Assembly: GCA_040902585.1 (NCBI GenBank)
Contig: JBBDXA010000006.1
Location: 1 to 54,246, forward strand
Source: JBBDXA01 sp040902585
GTDB lineage: Bacteria; Planctomycetota; Phycisphaerae; Phycisphaerales; Phycisphaeraceae
Reading direction: 5' to 3'
Length of the DNA stretch: 54,246 nt
Of the stretch, positions 25,973 through 33,640 are shown piece by piece (the stretch's first letter is position 1; the number at the start of each line of letters is the position of its first letter). The notes below the pieces were generated by a model. That model had not been told where the DNA came from. It made no database searches and was given only the letters and a program-made list of their open reading frames with translations. The position numbers and the translations under genes are program-made.

Positions 25973-26326
25973 ATGGCCGAAACCAAGCCCCTAATCACGT
26001 ACGACGATTTTGCGAAGGTGGACCTGCGCGTGGCCACGATCACGCAGGCGGAATTCCACCCCAACGCGGATCGGCTCTTCAAACTTCAGATCGATCTGGG
26101 CGATCAGCAGCGACAGATCTGTGCCGGCATCCGCGGCTACTACGAACCTGAGCAGCTCGTCGGCAGGCAGATCATTGTGGTTGCGAATCTCGCGCCCAGG
26201 CAGATCCGCGGCGAAGAATCCAACGGCATGCTGCTGGCGGCGAGTGATATGGAAGGCGAAGCGGTGAAGGACGTCGTGCTGCTTGGTCCGGGCAAGCCGG
26301 TGCCCGCGGGTTCGTCGATTAAGTGA
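25973..26326 (+). CDS. tRNA-binding domain protein (CsaA / MetRS C-terminal type)
   Basis: A stand-alone OB-fold tRNA-binding domain of 117 residues, the length of CsaA proteins. Conserved sequence is visible throughout: YDDFAKVDLRVATI, HPNADRLFKLQIDLG, QICAGIRGYYEPEQLVGRQI and VVANLAPRQIRGEESNGMLL. The same domain is found at the C-terminus of many methionyl-tRNA synthetases, where it helps hold tRNA; CsaA has been linked to protein export as a chaperone. The ATG at 25973 has GGAG 8 bases upstream, and that ribosome-binding site lies just outside repeat copy A. The gene lies on the plus strand between two minus-strand envelope genes, with repeat copies A and B immediately before and after it. 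Transfer as a cassette is an inference. Confidence 0.93.
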   Translation: MAETKPLITYDDFAKVDLRVATITQAEFHPNADRLFKLQIDLGDQQRQICAGIRGYYEPEQLVGRQIIVVANLAPRQIRGEESNGMLLAASDMEGEAVKDVVLLGPGKPVPAGSSIK

Positions 26327-26328
26327 GG

Positions 26329-26433
26329 GGAGCACCATCCCGAAAGGGTGGTGCTAATGTCTCACGAGCACCTGGTGCCGCGATCGCAACAATAATCCGT
26401 GCGCTAATAGCACCACCCTGTCGGGATGGTGCT
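26329..26433. repeat. Palindromic repeat family 1, copy B
   Basis: GGAGCACCATCCCGAAAGGG at the left and CCCTGTCGGGATGGTGCT at the right are inverted copies, in the same orientation as copy A. Over about 105 bases the two copies differ at only about seven positions, including the unrelated-looking middle. It begins three bases after the stop codon of the tRNA-binding protein gene and ends 17 bases before the end of the next gene. Confidence 0.9.
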
Positions 26434-26449
26434 GCCGGATAATGCTCGC

Positions 26450-28855
26450 TCACTTCGCACTGGCGCTCTTCTTCGCCTCTTCAGCCTTGGCCTCTTCTTC
26501 GCCTTCGCGGACGAAGCCGGTGCGGCGGGCCAGCGATGCTTCCGACAGCGGGTGTTCGACCTTGGCATCGACCAGGCCCTGCACGACCATGCTGCCCAGG
26601 CCCGGGTTGCTTGCCCGCGCTTCGTAGTCGCGCAGTGTGATGGGCTTGTACTCATCCACGCGGAAGATCACGAGGCTCAGGCGCGATTCCAGTTCCGCCG
26701 AGCCCACGCGGTCGGCCGCGGGCACATCGATAATGCTTCCATCCTTCTGCACGCTTTCGGCAACCTTGAAAACGGTATCCACCAGATTCGCATGCTGACC
26801 CAGCGGGCGGATGGTGGGCACGACCAGTTCAGCCGACACGCTCTGCTGGCCGAACTCCCGCTTGGGGAATGACTGCGAGAGAACGAGCGGGAAGTTCTGG
26901 GCGGCTGAAATGTCTTCGATGCGCTGCGTCCTGGCGCGCTGGGCCCACTCGTCGCGCTTGGTGAGCAGCACCTTGTACGCGGCGAGCTTGCGGCTGTCGC
27001 GATCGACCTGCGGCAGACTTTCCTCGAAGCTGGGCGTATGAGCCGCCTGGGCGTCGATCACGCGCAGGAGGTAGGCCGAGAGAAAATCCGTGACCGGCTG
27101 ACTGACCAGGTCCTCCTGAAGGCGGAACGTCGCCAGGCGGTTGTCGATCCTGTTCTTGTTGAGTTCGTAGACGCTGAAGAGGTAGGTGGCCGCGGTCGCG
27201 TCTTCGCCCTCGAGCACGGCGTTGCCGATGTTGGGCAGACTGCTGATCGCCTGGCGGTCCAGCCATTCACCGTCGAACCGCACCACATCGGGCAATACGC
27301 TAAATCGCTTTTGAAGCTTGTCCGCCACGTCCTCCAGCGAGGTCGGGGTCCACTCGACCATCTTCGTTTCGTAGTACGCGCCGATCAGCTTCAGCTTGGC
27401 GAGATCCTGACTGAGAATGTTGCGGGCTTCCGCCAGCATGCGGGCGACGAGCTCCTTCGACTTCTGCTCGCGAAGGAGATTGATCACGCGCTGACGCACT
27501 TCTTCATAAGGCTGATAGACAGGACCGGCCGGCGCGGGCGGGGTGAAGAAGCCGGGCGGGTTCGGATCCAGACCCGGGCCCAGGTTGGGCTGCGTCTTGA
27601 AATCGCCGTCTTTTGCCTTGTCCTTGTCCTTATCCAAAGCCTGCGCGAAGGTGGCGATTGCATCGGCCTGGCTGACTTCTTCGCCGCACTTTGCGGGGGC
27701 GGGGGCGGGGGCGGGGGCAGGCGTGCCGGGCGCGTCTTTGGCGTCTTTTGATTCCTCTTTGGCAGGAGCAGGGGGGACCACATTGGGAGCGGGGACAGGG
27801 TCGGTCGACTTGGGCGCTTCGCCGGTCTTCGGTGTCTCGCCGGTCTTGGGAGTTTCACCAGTCTTGGGCGTCTCACCGGTCTTAGGCGGTTCAGCCGGCA
27901 ACAGCGGCTTGTTGAAGTCCGGCAGCAGCGGCGTCGTGGGCTTCTTCGGCGGCGTGACGATGTAGAAGTCTTTGTTCTTCGTGTAGTAGTCGTACGCTTC
28001 GACTTCATCAATCTTCACCGCAGCGCGGGCGCGGTCGAAGGGAATGCGCAGGTACTCGAATTTGATCCGGTTGGGCACCCGGTAGCCGAAGCCGTAGGGC
28101 TTGCCTTCCCCCGGCTCGCTGTCCTTGTTCGCCTCGTACAATGCCTTCATCTCGGCAGCGGCGGGCGGAGCGATCTCCGATTGATACTGCGCCGCGGGCA
28201 CTTCAATAGCGGTGATCTTCGCCTCGGCGCGCTGGTCGTAGACGTAACGCTTCAGCAGCGGTTCGCTGACCGTGATGCTGCCGCCGGTGTAGTTGTTGTA
28301 GTAGCCCACCGCGTATTCCATGCGCGGATTCTCTTTGTCGATCATGCGGGCGAACTCCATCGCCGCTCCCAATCGCTGAATCGCATTGGCGTGGGAGAAG
28401 CCCATGGCGATGCTCTGGTACTGCTGCACGATGGCCCAGTTGCGGATGGCCTGTTCAAGGTTGGTCGCGTTGGCTTTGTAGTTGGACAGGGCGACGCTGA
28501 TGGTGGCCTCGGTCGCGCCGCAGGTGTTGAGGATGGTGCGAGCCTCGGCGTCACTGGAGGCGATGCCCAGCCGCTTGGCATCGTGCAGCATGAGCAGCCA
28601 CTGCATGGCATCGAGCCCGCGCACGGAAAGCAGCGGCGAGGTGATCTCGAGCATGCCCATCTCAGACTGGGCGCGCAGGATGTCCTCATTGGTGAGCGAC
28701 CCACCCGAGCGGAAGCTGCCGATCACGCTGGAGATCTGGTCCGGTCGCTGGGACTGGCAACTGTTGATGGTGGGCTCGACGAGGAAGGCCACCATGAGCA
28801 GGCAGCCGCCGACGACGAGAATATGGGCGTTGTACTTGCGAAGGAACCTGAGCAC
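26450..28855 (-). CDS. Membrane-anchored SurA/PpiD-like protein
   Basis: An 801-residue protein with one N-terminal membrane helix (about 8-27, AHILVVGGCLLMVAFLVEP) and a long periplasmic part. The section after the helix (LTNEDILRAQSEMGML and the helical region following) resembles the N-terminal chaperone domain of SurA/PpiD; I see no clear parvulin catalytic motif. A low-complexity insert at about 325-400 contains four tandem copies of PKTGET-type hexapeptides and an Ala/Pro run. The start is a GTG at 28855 with GGAG 8 bases upstream; the frame continues open for 228 codons before it without coding character. It probably helps fold or hold exported proteins, but this is inferred from layout. 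Confidence in the gene is higher than in the function. Confidence 0.78.
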   Translation of the reverse strand: MLRFLRKYNAHILVVGGCLLMVAFLVEPTINSCQSQRPDQISSVIGSFRSGGSLTNEDILRAQSEMGMLEITSPLLSVRGLDAMQWLLMLHDAKRLGIASSDAEARTILNTCGATEATISVALSNYKANATNLEQAIRNWAIVQQYQSIAMGFSHANAIQRLGAAMEFARMIDKENPRMEYAVGYYNNYTGGSITVSEPLLKRYVYDQRAEAKITAIEVPAAQYQSEIAPPAAAEMKALYEANKDSEPGEGKPYGFGYRVPNRIKFEYLRIPFDRARAAVKIDEVEAYDYYTKNKDFYIVTPPKKPTTPLLPDFNKPLLPAEPPKTGETPKTGETPKTGETPKTGEAPKSTDPVPAPNVVPPAPAKEESKDAKDAPGTPAPAPAPAPAKCGEEVSQADAIATFAQALDKDKDKAKDGDFKTQPNLGPGLDPNPPGFFTPPAPAGPVYQPYEEVRQRVINLLREQKSKELVARMLAEARNILSQDLAKLKLIGAYYETKMVEWTPTSLEDVADKLQKRFSVLPDVVRFDGEWLDRQAISSLPNIGNAVLEGEDATAATYLFSVYELNKNRIDNRLATFRLQEDLVSQPVTDFLSAYLLRVIDAQAAHTPSFEESLPQVDRDSRKLAAYKVLLTKRDEWAQRARTQRIEDISAAQNFPLVLSQSFPKREFGQQSVSAELVVPTIRPLGQHANLVDTVFKVAESVQKDGSIIDVPAADRVGSAELESRLSLVIFRVDEYKPITLRDYEARASNPGLGSMVVQGLVDAKVEHPLSEASLARRTGFVREGEEEAKAEEAKKSASAK
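27821..27892. repeat. Four tandem 18-base units inside a gene
   Basis: Four units of 18 bases (27821, 27839, 27857, 27875) encode, on the minus strand, the hexapeptide repeats ETPKTG and close variants. The units differ at several bases, so the array is not recent, but the 18-base period keeps the frame. It lies in the proline-rich linker of the SurA/PpiD-like protein. Confidence 0.85.
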
Positions 28856-29200
28856 GGCCGAATCTCCGGCAATAACAGGATGAAACTGAAACCAGGGACA
28901 GACCCACCAGTATATCGGGTTTCGGGCGATGCGTCCGTTGCAGGGGGCCGGGATATTTGTAGCGGAGGCCGGCGGGTCTCGGGTGCCACGGCACGACGAG
29001 GCTCGGCAAGGAGACCCGTGCCGGGTGCCCCCTGTCCACCGAATGGGGGCAGGCCCACTACTCGCAAAGCCTCGTCGACCCGCGGCACCCTGAAAAGCGA
29101 CTCGGGCCGCAATATCACATCGCCTGCAAATCGAATCACACCTCAAACCGATATAATGCCCGTTCCGTAGGATCGAAGGAACCTCAAACTGGAGCCGCTT
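28856..29200. repeat. Divergent intergenic region with palindromic repeat (family 2)
   Basis: The complete family-2 element lies at 28981-29092. The left end GGGTGCCACGGCACGACGAG pairs with the right end CTCGTCGACCCGCGGCACCC, and a second stem TGCCCCCTGTC / GGGGGCA is in the middle. The rest, including the AT-rich stretch 29140-29165 (CGATATAATGCCC), may hold the promoter of the sugar isomerase-like gene: TATAAT is present at 29152-29157. Confidence 0.6.
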
Positions 29201-30061
29201 ATGTCGATGAAACTCTCTCGCCGGAATTTCCTCCTCGCTTCCGCCGCCGCCGCGGGCGCGACCTTTTTTGATGTGCCGCGTCTTTTGGCCGACACGCGCG
29301 AGCAGTCCATGAAGAAGTACGGCGGATTCCCCATGGGCATCCAGAGCTACTCGCTCCGCGGCCTGGGTGCCAACGGCTGGGAAAAGGCAGCCGAACTCGA
29401 ACTCCACTTCGTCGAGTTCTACTCCGCTCACTATCAGCCCACGACCGACGAGAAAAAAATCGCCGACATGAAGGCCCGCATGGACAAGCTGGACATCACC
29501 ATCAGCGCCCACGGCGTCCACGGCTTCAGCAAGAACCACGAGTCCAACGAACAGTTCTTCAAGTTCGCCAAACTCGCGGGCTTCAAAAACCTCTCCGCAG
29601 ACCCTTCACCCGATTCCTTCGAGAGCCTCGACAAGCTCTGCAAGCAGTACGACATCCGCATCAACATCCACAACCACGGCCCTGGACACCGCTACAACAA
29701 AATCACCGATGTCCTCAAAGCCATCAAGGACTACGACAAACGCATCGGCTTCTGTGCCGACCTGGGCCACTACATTCGCTCCGGCGAAGACCCCGCGAAG
29801 GTGATCCACGAAGCGGGCGATCGTCTTTACGGCGTTCACCTCAAGGACTTCGCCGAGATGAAAGGCAACGCCAAAGGCACGATCCTGGGCAAAGGCGTGA
29901 TGAACGTCGAGGAAGTCTTCAAGGCTTTGAAGGCTGTGAAATTTCCCGCGGACGGCGCGCTGTCATTGGAATACGAAGAGAGCGCGGGCGCTCCGCTGCC
30001 GGATATCAAGGAATGCCTCGAGGCGGCATCGAAGGCGGCGCGGAAGGTGGCGGGGGCGTGA
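29201..30061 (+). CDS. Tat-exported sugar phosphate isomerase/epimerase-like protein
   Basis: A 286-residue TIM-barrel protein of the xylose isomerase-like AP_endonuc_2 superfamily. It starts with a twin-arginine signal, SRRNFLL at 6-12, followed by an Ala-rich hydrophobic core, so it is folded before export. Probable metal ligands lie in ELHFVEFY, FCADLGHYI, YGVHLKDF and ALSLEYEES, the usual Glu-Asp-His-Glu positions. The substrate is unknown; planctomycetes carry many exported paralogues thought to act on sugars. The ATG at 29201 follows TGGAGC by 5 bases. The next gene starts only 4 bases after its stop, so the two are probably co-transcribed. Confidence 0.9.
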   Translation: MSMKLSRRNFLLASAAAAGATFFDVPRLLADTREQSMKKYGGFPMGIQSYSLRGLGANGWEKAAELELHFVEFYSAHYQPTTDEKKIADMKARMDKLDITISAHGVHGFSKNHESNEQFFKFAKLAGFKNLSADPSPDSFESLDKLCKQYDIRINIHNHGPGHRYNKITDVLKAIKDYDKRIGFCADLGHYIRSGEDPAKVIHEAGDRLYGVHLKDFAEMKGNAKGTILGKGVMNVEEVFKALKAVKFPADGALSLEYEESAGAPLPDIKECLEAASKAARKVAGA

Positions 30062-30064
30062 TTC

Positions 30065-30889
30065 ATGATCGCGTTCTGGGACTGGTTCACCTCTCTGGAT
30101 TGGTCACTGTTCCTGCCGGAACTGCTCGGCAAGGCAGCGGGCTTTTTCCTCGGCTTCGCCGTGAGCTGGTACCTGCTCTTTCGCCGGAAGCTCAAGGAAA
30201 TTCAACGGTTCCAGGAAGGTGATTCCGATGATGTTCTCTTCCAGATGCACAAGCTCGTGCCGCTGGCCGATGGCGATGTCGGGCTGCTGTTCCGCAACAT
30301 CGGTCCGCGCACGACGGTGAACCAACTCTACGACAACCCGGCTGCGCGGGACATCGTCACGGACCTCAACAAGAAAACCACGCTTGCCAATCCGATCCTT
30401 GCCACCGAAGGCACGGGCGGTTTCGAAGTCTTGAATATTGCCTTCGGCTTCATCGCCGGCACGCTGGCGCTGACGCCCTTCCCGCGGCAGACCTGGCTAT
30501 TCGCGATGACCTGTGAAGATCGGCAGGCGGTGCGCAAGCAGTGTGTGCGCTGCTTTCTGATTCAGCCGGAGGATCTGCAGTGCTTCGCGGACTGGACATG
30601 GTGCAGCACGAAGGTGCGCGTGGAGCGGCCGTACCACTGGTTTCGCATCGTCGCCCTGCACCGAATCGCGCTGGAATGGAAGCGAGAGCAGGAGACAACG
30701 GCAATCGCTGATCGGCAATCCAGCGCGATGCCGCTGGTTGACAAGCAGGTGCAGCACCCGCGCGTGCGGAAGCTGTCCGCAGGCATTTATTCGGATGAAA
30801 CGCTGATCGACACGCCGGTGAAGATTGAGTGGAGCGAACACCTGAAGCATTTGCGCGAGATGGGGATGAAACTGGATTTGCCTGAATAG
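30065..30889 (+). CDS. Membrane-anchored protein of unknown function
   Basis: A 274-residue protein with one membrane helix near the N-terminus (about 23-41, AAGFFLGFAVSWYLLF), a basic juxtamembrane segment (RRKLKEIQRFQ) and a soluble C-terminal domain that is probably cytoplasmic. The soluble part contains a central hydrophobic stretch (EVLNIAFGFIAGTLAL) and CVRCF and DWTWCS motifs. I recognise no family. It begins 4 bases downstream of the sugar isomerase-like gene, and the gap contains only the stop of that gene, which suggests translational coupling and a shared function. It ends close to an inverted repeat that may act as a terminator. Confidence 0.75.
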   Translation: MIAFWDWFTSLDWSLFLPELLGKAAGFFLGFAVSWYLLFRRKLKEIQRFQEGDSDDVLFQMHKLVPLADGDVGLLFRNIGPRTTVNQLYDNPAARDIVTDLNKKTTLANPILATEGTGGFEVLNIAFGFIAGTLALTPFPRQTWLFAMTCEDRQAVRKQCVRCFLIQPEDLQCFADWTWCSTKVRVERPYHWFRIVALHRIALEWKREQETTAIADRQSSAMPLVDKQVQHPRVRKLSAGIYSDETLIDTPVKIEWSEHLKHLREMGMKLDLPE

Positions 30890-30895
30890 GCGGTT

Positions 30896-30984
30896 TGTCT
30901 GAGCCGCGACGCGTAAGCGAGCGGACGATTCGGAGGCACAAGACCGTCGTGGCATCCGCTCGCTTACGCTTCACGGCTCAGACA
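30896..30984. repeat. Inverted repeat that forms the end of the PQQ gene
   Basis: Left arm 30896-30924 and right arm 30956-30984 are 29-base inverted copies with two mismatches (TGTCTGAGCCG at the ends, TAAGCGAGCGG inside). The right arm contains the TGA stop codon and the last codons of the propeller protein gene (30971). It sits between two convergent genes and is a likely bidirectional terminator. It resembles dispersed repeats known from other planctomycete genomes. Confidence 0.8.
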
Positions 30985-32761
30985 AGGCATCGCAGATCGC
31001 AAACAGCCGCGTCCTGGTGGCGATGTAGAGCACGCCATCCGCGACGATCGGCGTCGAGCAGACCGACTCGCCCATGTCGTTCTGCGCGAGAAGCTTCTTT
31101 TCTTTCGACAGCGCGAAGACGAAGAGGTGCCCCGCATCGGTGCCGAGGTAGACGCGGTTGTCGACGATGAGCGGCGAGCCCCAGCAGCCGGCGAGGGTGT
31201 CGTGCGTCCAATGCGGCTTGCCGCTTCGCAGATCGAGGCAATGCACGATGCCATCCAGATCGACGGCGATCACGAGGCCATCCTTCACCACGACGCTGCT
31301 GATGCTGCGGTGAAAAGTTTCATCGAAGGCGAGTTTGCCGTCGTGATTGAGGTCATATCCCTGATATTTCCAAGCGACGGCAGAAGACGGATTCGCCTTG
31401 AGCGTGTCGCCCTTCTTGGGGTCGAAGCCTCGCTCGCGCTGCGGCGGAACAGGCGTGCGTCCGCCGTCATGCAGCGGGTTCACCACGAGTTGCTCGCTCA
31501 AGTCCTTGCCGCTGGCGATGTGTTCGTCCGTCGGCCCGAATGCGTGTCTCGTTTTGTTGACTTGCCAGTCCAGGTCGATGCACCACAGCATGCCCGGGCC
31601 CGTACCGAACTCCGGATTCTGGCCCGTCGCGATCAGGACGTGATTGTTCTCCGTCACGACCGGCGTGGCGATAATGCCGTTGCGATCGCCGCGCCCGCCG
31701 GGTTGCCAGATTGATTCCTTAGGGTTGCAGTCGAATCGCCATGCGAGCGACATGTCCGATGGTTGCCCCTGTCCCGAAAACGGAAAACGTGACCAAAGAT
31801 TGAACGCATACAACCAGCCATCACCTCCCGGGTAGATGACGACGCCGTATCGATCGCTCAGGAGCGTCGGCGATGACCAGCTTCCGTGGAGGACGCGGTC
31901 GCCGGGCGAACTGTCCTGCCAGTGCAACTCGCCCGTCGCCTTCTCGAGCACGATGAAGCTAGGCGCAGCCGGTGCGGGGATGTGATCGCCGCGTTCGTCC
32001 GTCGCATTGGAAGTTGTGACCATCAGCGCATCGAAGGCGACCGTGATCGAACAGTTGGACATGAACAGCGGCTGCACGCCGAGCCTGCCGCGCATGTCGA
32101 AGCGCCAGATCACATCCGCCTCGTCGTGCGCGGTGACCGCTTCGTCGGTAACGACGCCATCGTTCTTCCCATCGCGAAATCCGTTGGCATCAAGGCACAC
32201 CACTTCGCAGCGGTTGTTCACAAACCAGACGCGATTGCCTTCGACGTAGGGCGAGGAACAGATGCCGATGCCCGCGAAGTCGTGGCGGTCCCCGCCTTCG
32301 AGTTTTTCGCTGGAGTATTGCCAGAGGAATCGGCCATCCTTCGCATCAAAGCAGAGCAGGACGCCGAGGTCGACCTTGCCTGCGGGAAAGCGGGCGAGGT
32401 AGCCGCGATCGTTGTTGGTGCCGATGAAGACTTTGCCGCCGGTGACTACGGGGTTGCCGAAGCTGTTGGAACCGAGGCGAGCAGTCCATTTGATGTGCTT
32501 GCCGGTACCGGGCTGCCAGTCGCCGGTGTCGTCGTTGAAGGAGCCGACGTCCCAGGTGATGGGAACCGTGCGGGTGCTTACGGGGTCGGTGACGACGTTG
32601 TTGCGGCGAGGGGAGCGGCCCCACTGGGAATGATCGCGCGATTCGATAGGCGGTTGGATGTGCGTGGCCTGGTCGCCGGCTGTGACGCACCCGATGATTA
32701 CGATCACGAAGAGGAGGACGCTGATCGCGCGAAGAATCGGGATGAGCGGGGTGCGGGTCAC
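30971..32761 (-). CDS. PQQ-type beta-propeller lipoprotein
   Basis: A 596-residue exported protein with a lipoprotein signal (lipobox VIIGC, Cys25). The mature part is built of PQQ/WD-like blades, seen as repeated patterns such as GTNNDRGYLARF, VLLCFDAKDGRFLWQY, VWFVNNRCEVVCLDANG and VYLGTDAGHLFVF. An EF-hand-like loop DLNHDGKLAFDE (about 470-481) probably binds calcium. It lacks the active-site signatures of quinoprotein alcohol dehydrogenases as far as I can see, so it is more likely a structural or BamB-like propeller. The last four residues (LSEP) and the stop codon lie in an inverted repeat. Confidence 0.87.
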   Translation of the reverse strand: MTRTPLIPILRAISVLLFVIVIIGCVTAGDQATHIQPPIESRDHSQWGRSPRRNNVVTDPVSTRTVPITWDVGSFNDDTGDWQPGTGKHIKWTARLGSNSFGNPVVTGGKVFIGTNNDRGYLARFPAGKVDLGVLLCFDAKDGRFLWQYSSEKLEGGDRHDFAGIGICSSPYVEGNRVWFVNNRCEVVCLDANGFRDGKNDGVVTDEAVTAHDEADVIWRFDMRGRLGVQPLFMSNCSITVAFDALMVTTSNATDERGDHIPAPAAPSFIVLEKATGELHWQDSSPGDRVLHGSWSSPTLLSDRYGVVIYPGGDGWLYAFNLWSRFPFSGQGQPSDMSLAWRFDCNPKESIWQPGGRGDRNGIIATPVVTENNHVLIATGQNPEFGTGPGMLWCIDLDWQVNKTRHAFGPTDEHIASGKDLSEQLVVNPLHDGGRTPVPPQRERGFDPKKGDTLKANPSSAVAWKYQGYDLNHDGKLAFDETFHRSISSVVVKDGLVIAVDLDGIVHCLDLRSGKPHWTHDTLAGCWGSPLIVDNRVYLGTDAGHLFVFALSKEKKLLAQNDMGESVCSTPIVADGVLYIATRTRLFAICDALSEP

Positions 32762-32842
32762 GGGGACATGATATGCGGCGGCGAACAGGGCGCGGGGGCG
32801 GGCGCTAGGAATGCAGCGGGGGATTCAGGGTGGTCGTGAGCC

Positions 32843-32872
32843 AATAGCACCACCCTGTCGGGATGGTGCTCC
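32843..32872. repeat. Palindromic repeat family 1, copy C (right half)
   Basis: AATAGCACCACCCTGTCGGG continues into ATGGTGCTCC, almost identical to the right end of copies A and B. To the left, CAGGGTGGTCGTGAGCC may be a shortened left arm, giving an internally deleted copy. It lies between leuD and the propeller gene. Confidence 0.75.
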
Positions 32873-32893
32873 CGGATGGTGCTCACCGGGGGA

Positions 32894-33457
32894 TCACACC
32901 TTCAGCATGCCCGTCTGTTTGGCGTATTCGAAGACGCCGCCGGCGTCGATGATGGGCTTGGCGTCGCCCAGCGGTTTGAGGGCGTGGGTCTTGCCGGTGG
33001 TCTTGTTTCGCAACTCGCCGGCTTCGATATCGACTTCGACTTCATCGCCGGTGCTGATTTCCTCGACGAGGCGATCGACACATTCGCAGGGCAGCAGGTA
33101 GCCGCCGTTGACGCAGTTGCGAAAGAAGATGCGGGCGTAGAACTCGGCGACGACGACGGTGCCGCCGGCCTCGGCGATGGCGAGCGGGGCGTGTTCGCGC
33201 GAAGACCCGCAGCCGAAGTTACGACCGCCGATGACCACGGTGTAAGGCGATTTGAATTCACCTTCGGGGACGAAGCGCATGTTGCCCTTGGGCAGGCCGC
33301 ACTGTGCGGGCGGCACGCCGGACATGGCGTACATGCCGAAGTATTTCCGCTCGGCCGGGTCGGAGGGGTTAAACGAAAGATACTCGGCGGGAATGATCTG
33401 ATCGGTGTCGATGTCATCGCCCATGACGAACGCTTTTCCAGTGATGATGCTGCTCAT
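32894..33457 (-). CDS. leuD: 3-isopropylmalate dehydratase small subunit
   Basis: The small subunit of isopropylmalate isomerase in leucine biosynthesis; with LeuC it converts 2-isopropylmalate to 3-isopropylmalate. The 187-residue product has GDDIDTDQIIPAEYL (13-27) and GRNFGCGSSREHAPLAI (78-94), which are diagnostic of the aconitase swivel domain. The length fits the compact LeuD/HacB type, so a homoaconitase-like enzyme is a less likely alternative. The ATG at 33457 is preferred to the upstream in-frame ATG at 33571 because the added residues are encoded by a repeat. leuC is not adjacent, which is unusual. There is no clear ribosome-binding site. Confidence 0.93.
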   Translation of the reverse strand: MSSIITGKAFVMGDDIDTDQIIPAEYLSFNPSDPAERKYFGMYAMSGVPPAQCGLPKGNMRFVPEGEFKSPYTVVIGGRNFGCGSSREHAPLAIAEAGGTVVVAEFYARIFFRNCVNGGYLLPCECVDRLVEEISTGDEVEVDIEAGELRNKTTGKTHALKPLGDAKPIIDAGGVFEYAKQTGMLKV

Positions 33458-33483
33458 AGTGCGAGAAGTGTAGGCGAAAGCGG

Positions 33484-33640
33484 GGAGGAGGGCCAAGGGA
33501 AGAGGGCCAAGGGAGAAGACATCGATGTGCGCACTCGGCGATTGAAACGGCGCGCGCCTGGAGCGGTTCATTGCCTTGCCCCTTCGCCCTCGGCCCTCCC
33601 CTCGCCCTTTCCCCCTGGCCCTTGGCCCTTCTCCCTCACC
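33484..33640. repeat. Inverted repeat of GGGCCAAGGG words
   Basis: The left part (33484-33518) has two copies of GAGGGCCAAGGGA and the right part (33577-33637) has CCCTGGCCCTTGGCCCTTCT and related words, so the two pair. It is purine-rich on one strand and pyrimidine-rich on the other, which can favour unusual DNA structure. It fills the gap between leuD and the HEAT protein gene, whose stop codon lies at its right edge. Confidence 0.65.

Noticed and set aside
28856..29539. Extension of the SurA/PpiD-like protein to an ATG at 29539
   Set aside because: The additional frame crosses a palindromic repeat and the region containing the divergent gene's start, and it lacks a plausible protein pattern. 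A GTG with a good ribosome-binding site is at 28855.
33458..33571. Extension of leuD to an ATG at 33571
   Set aside because: The extra 38 residues are encoded by a purine-rich inverted repeat and do not match the family.
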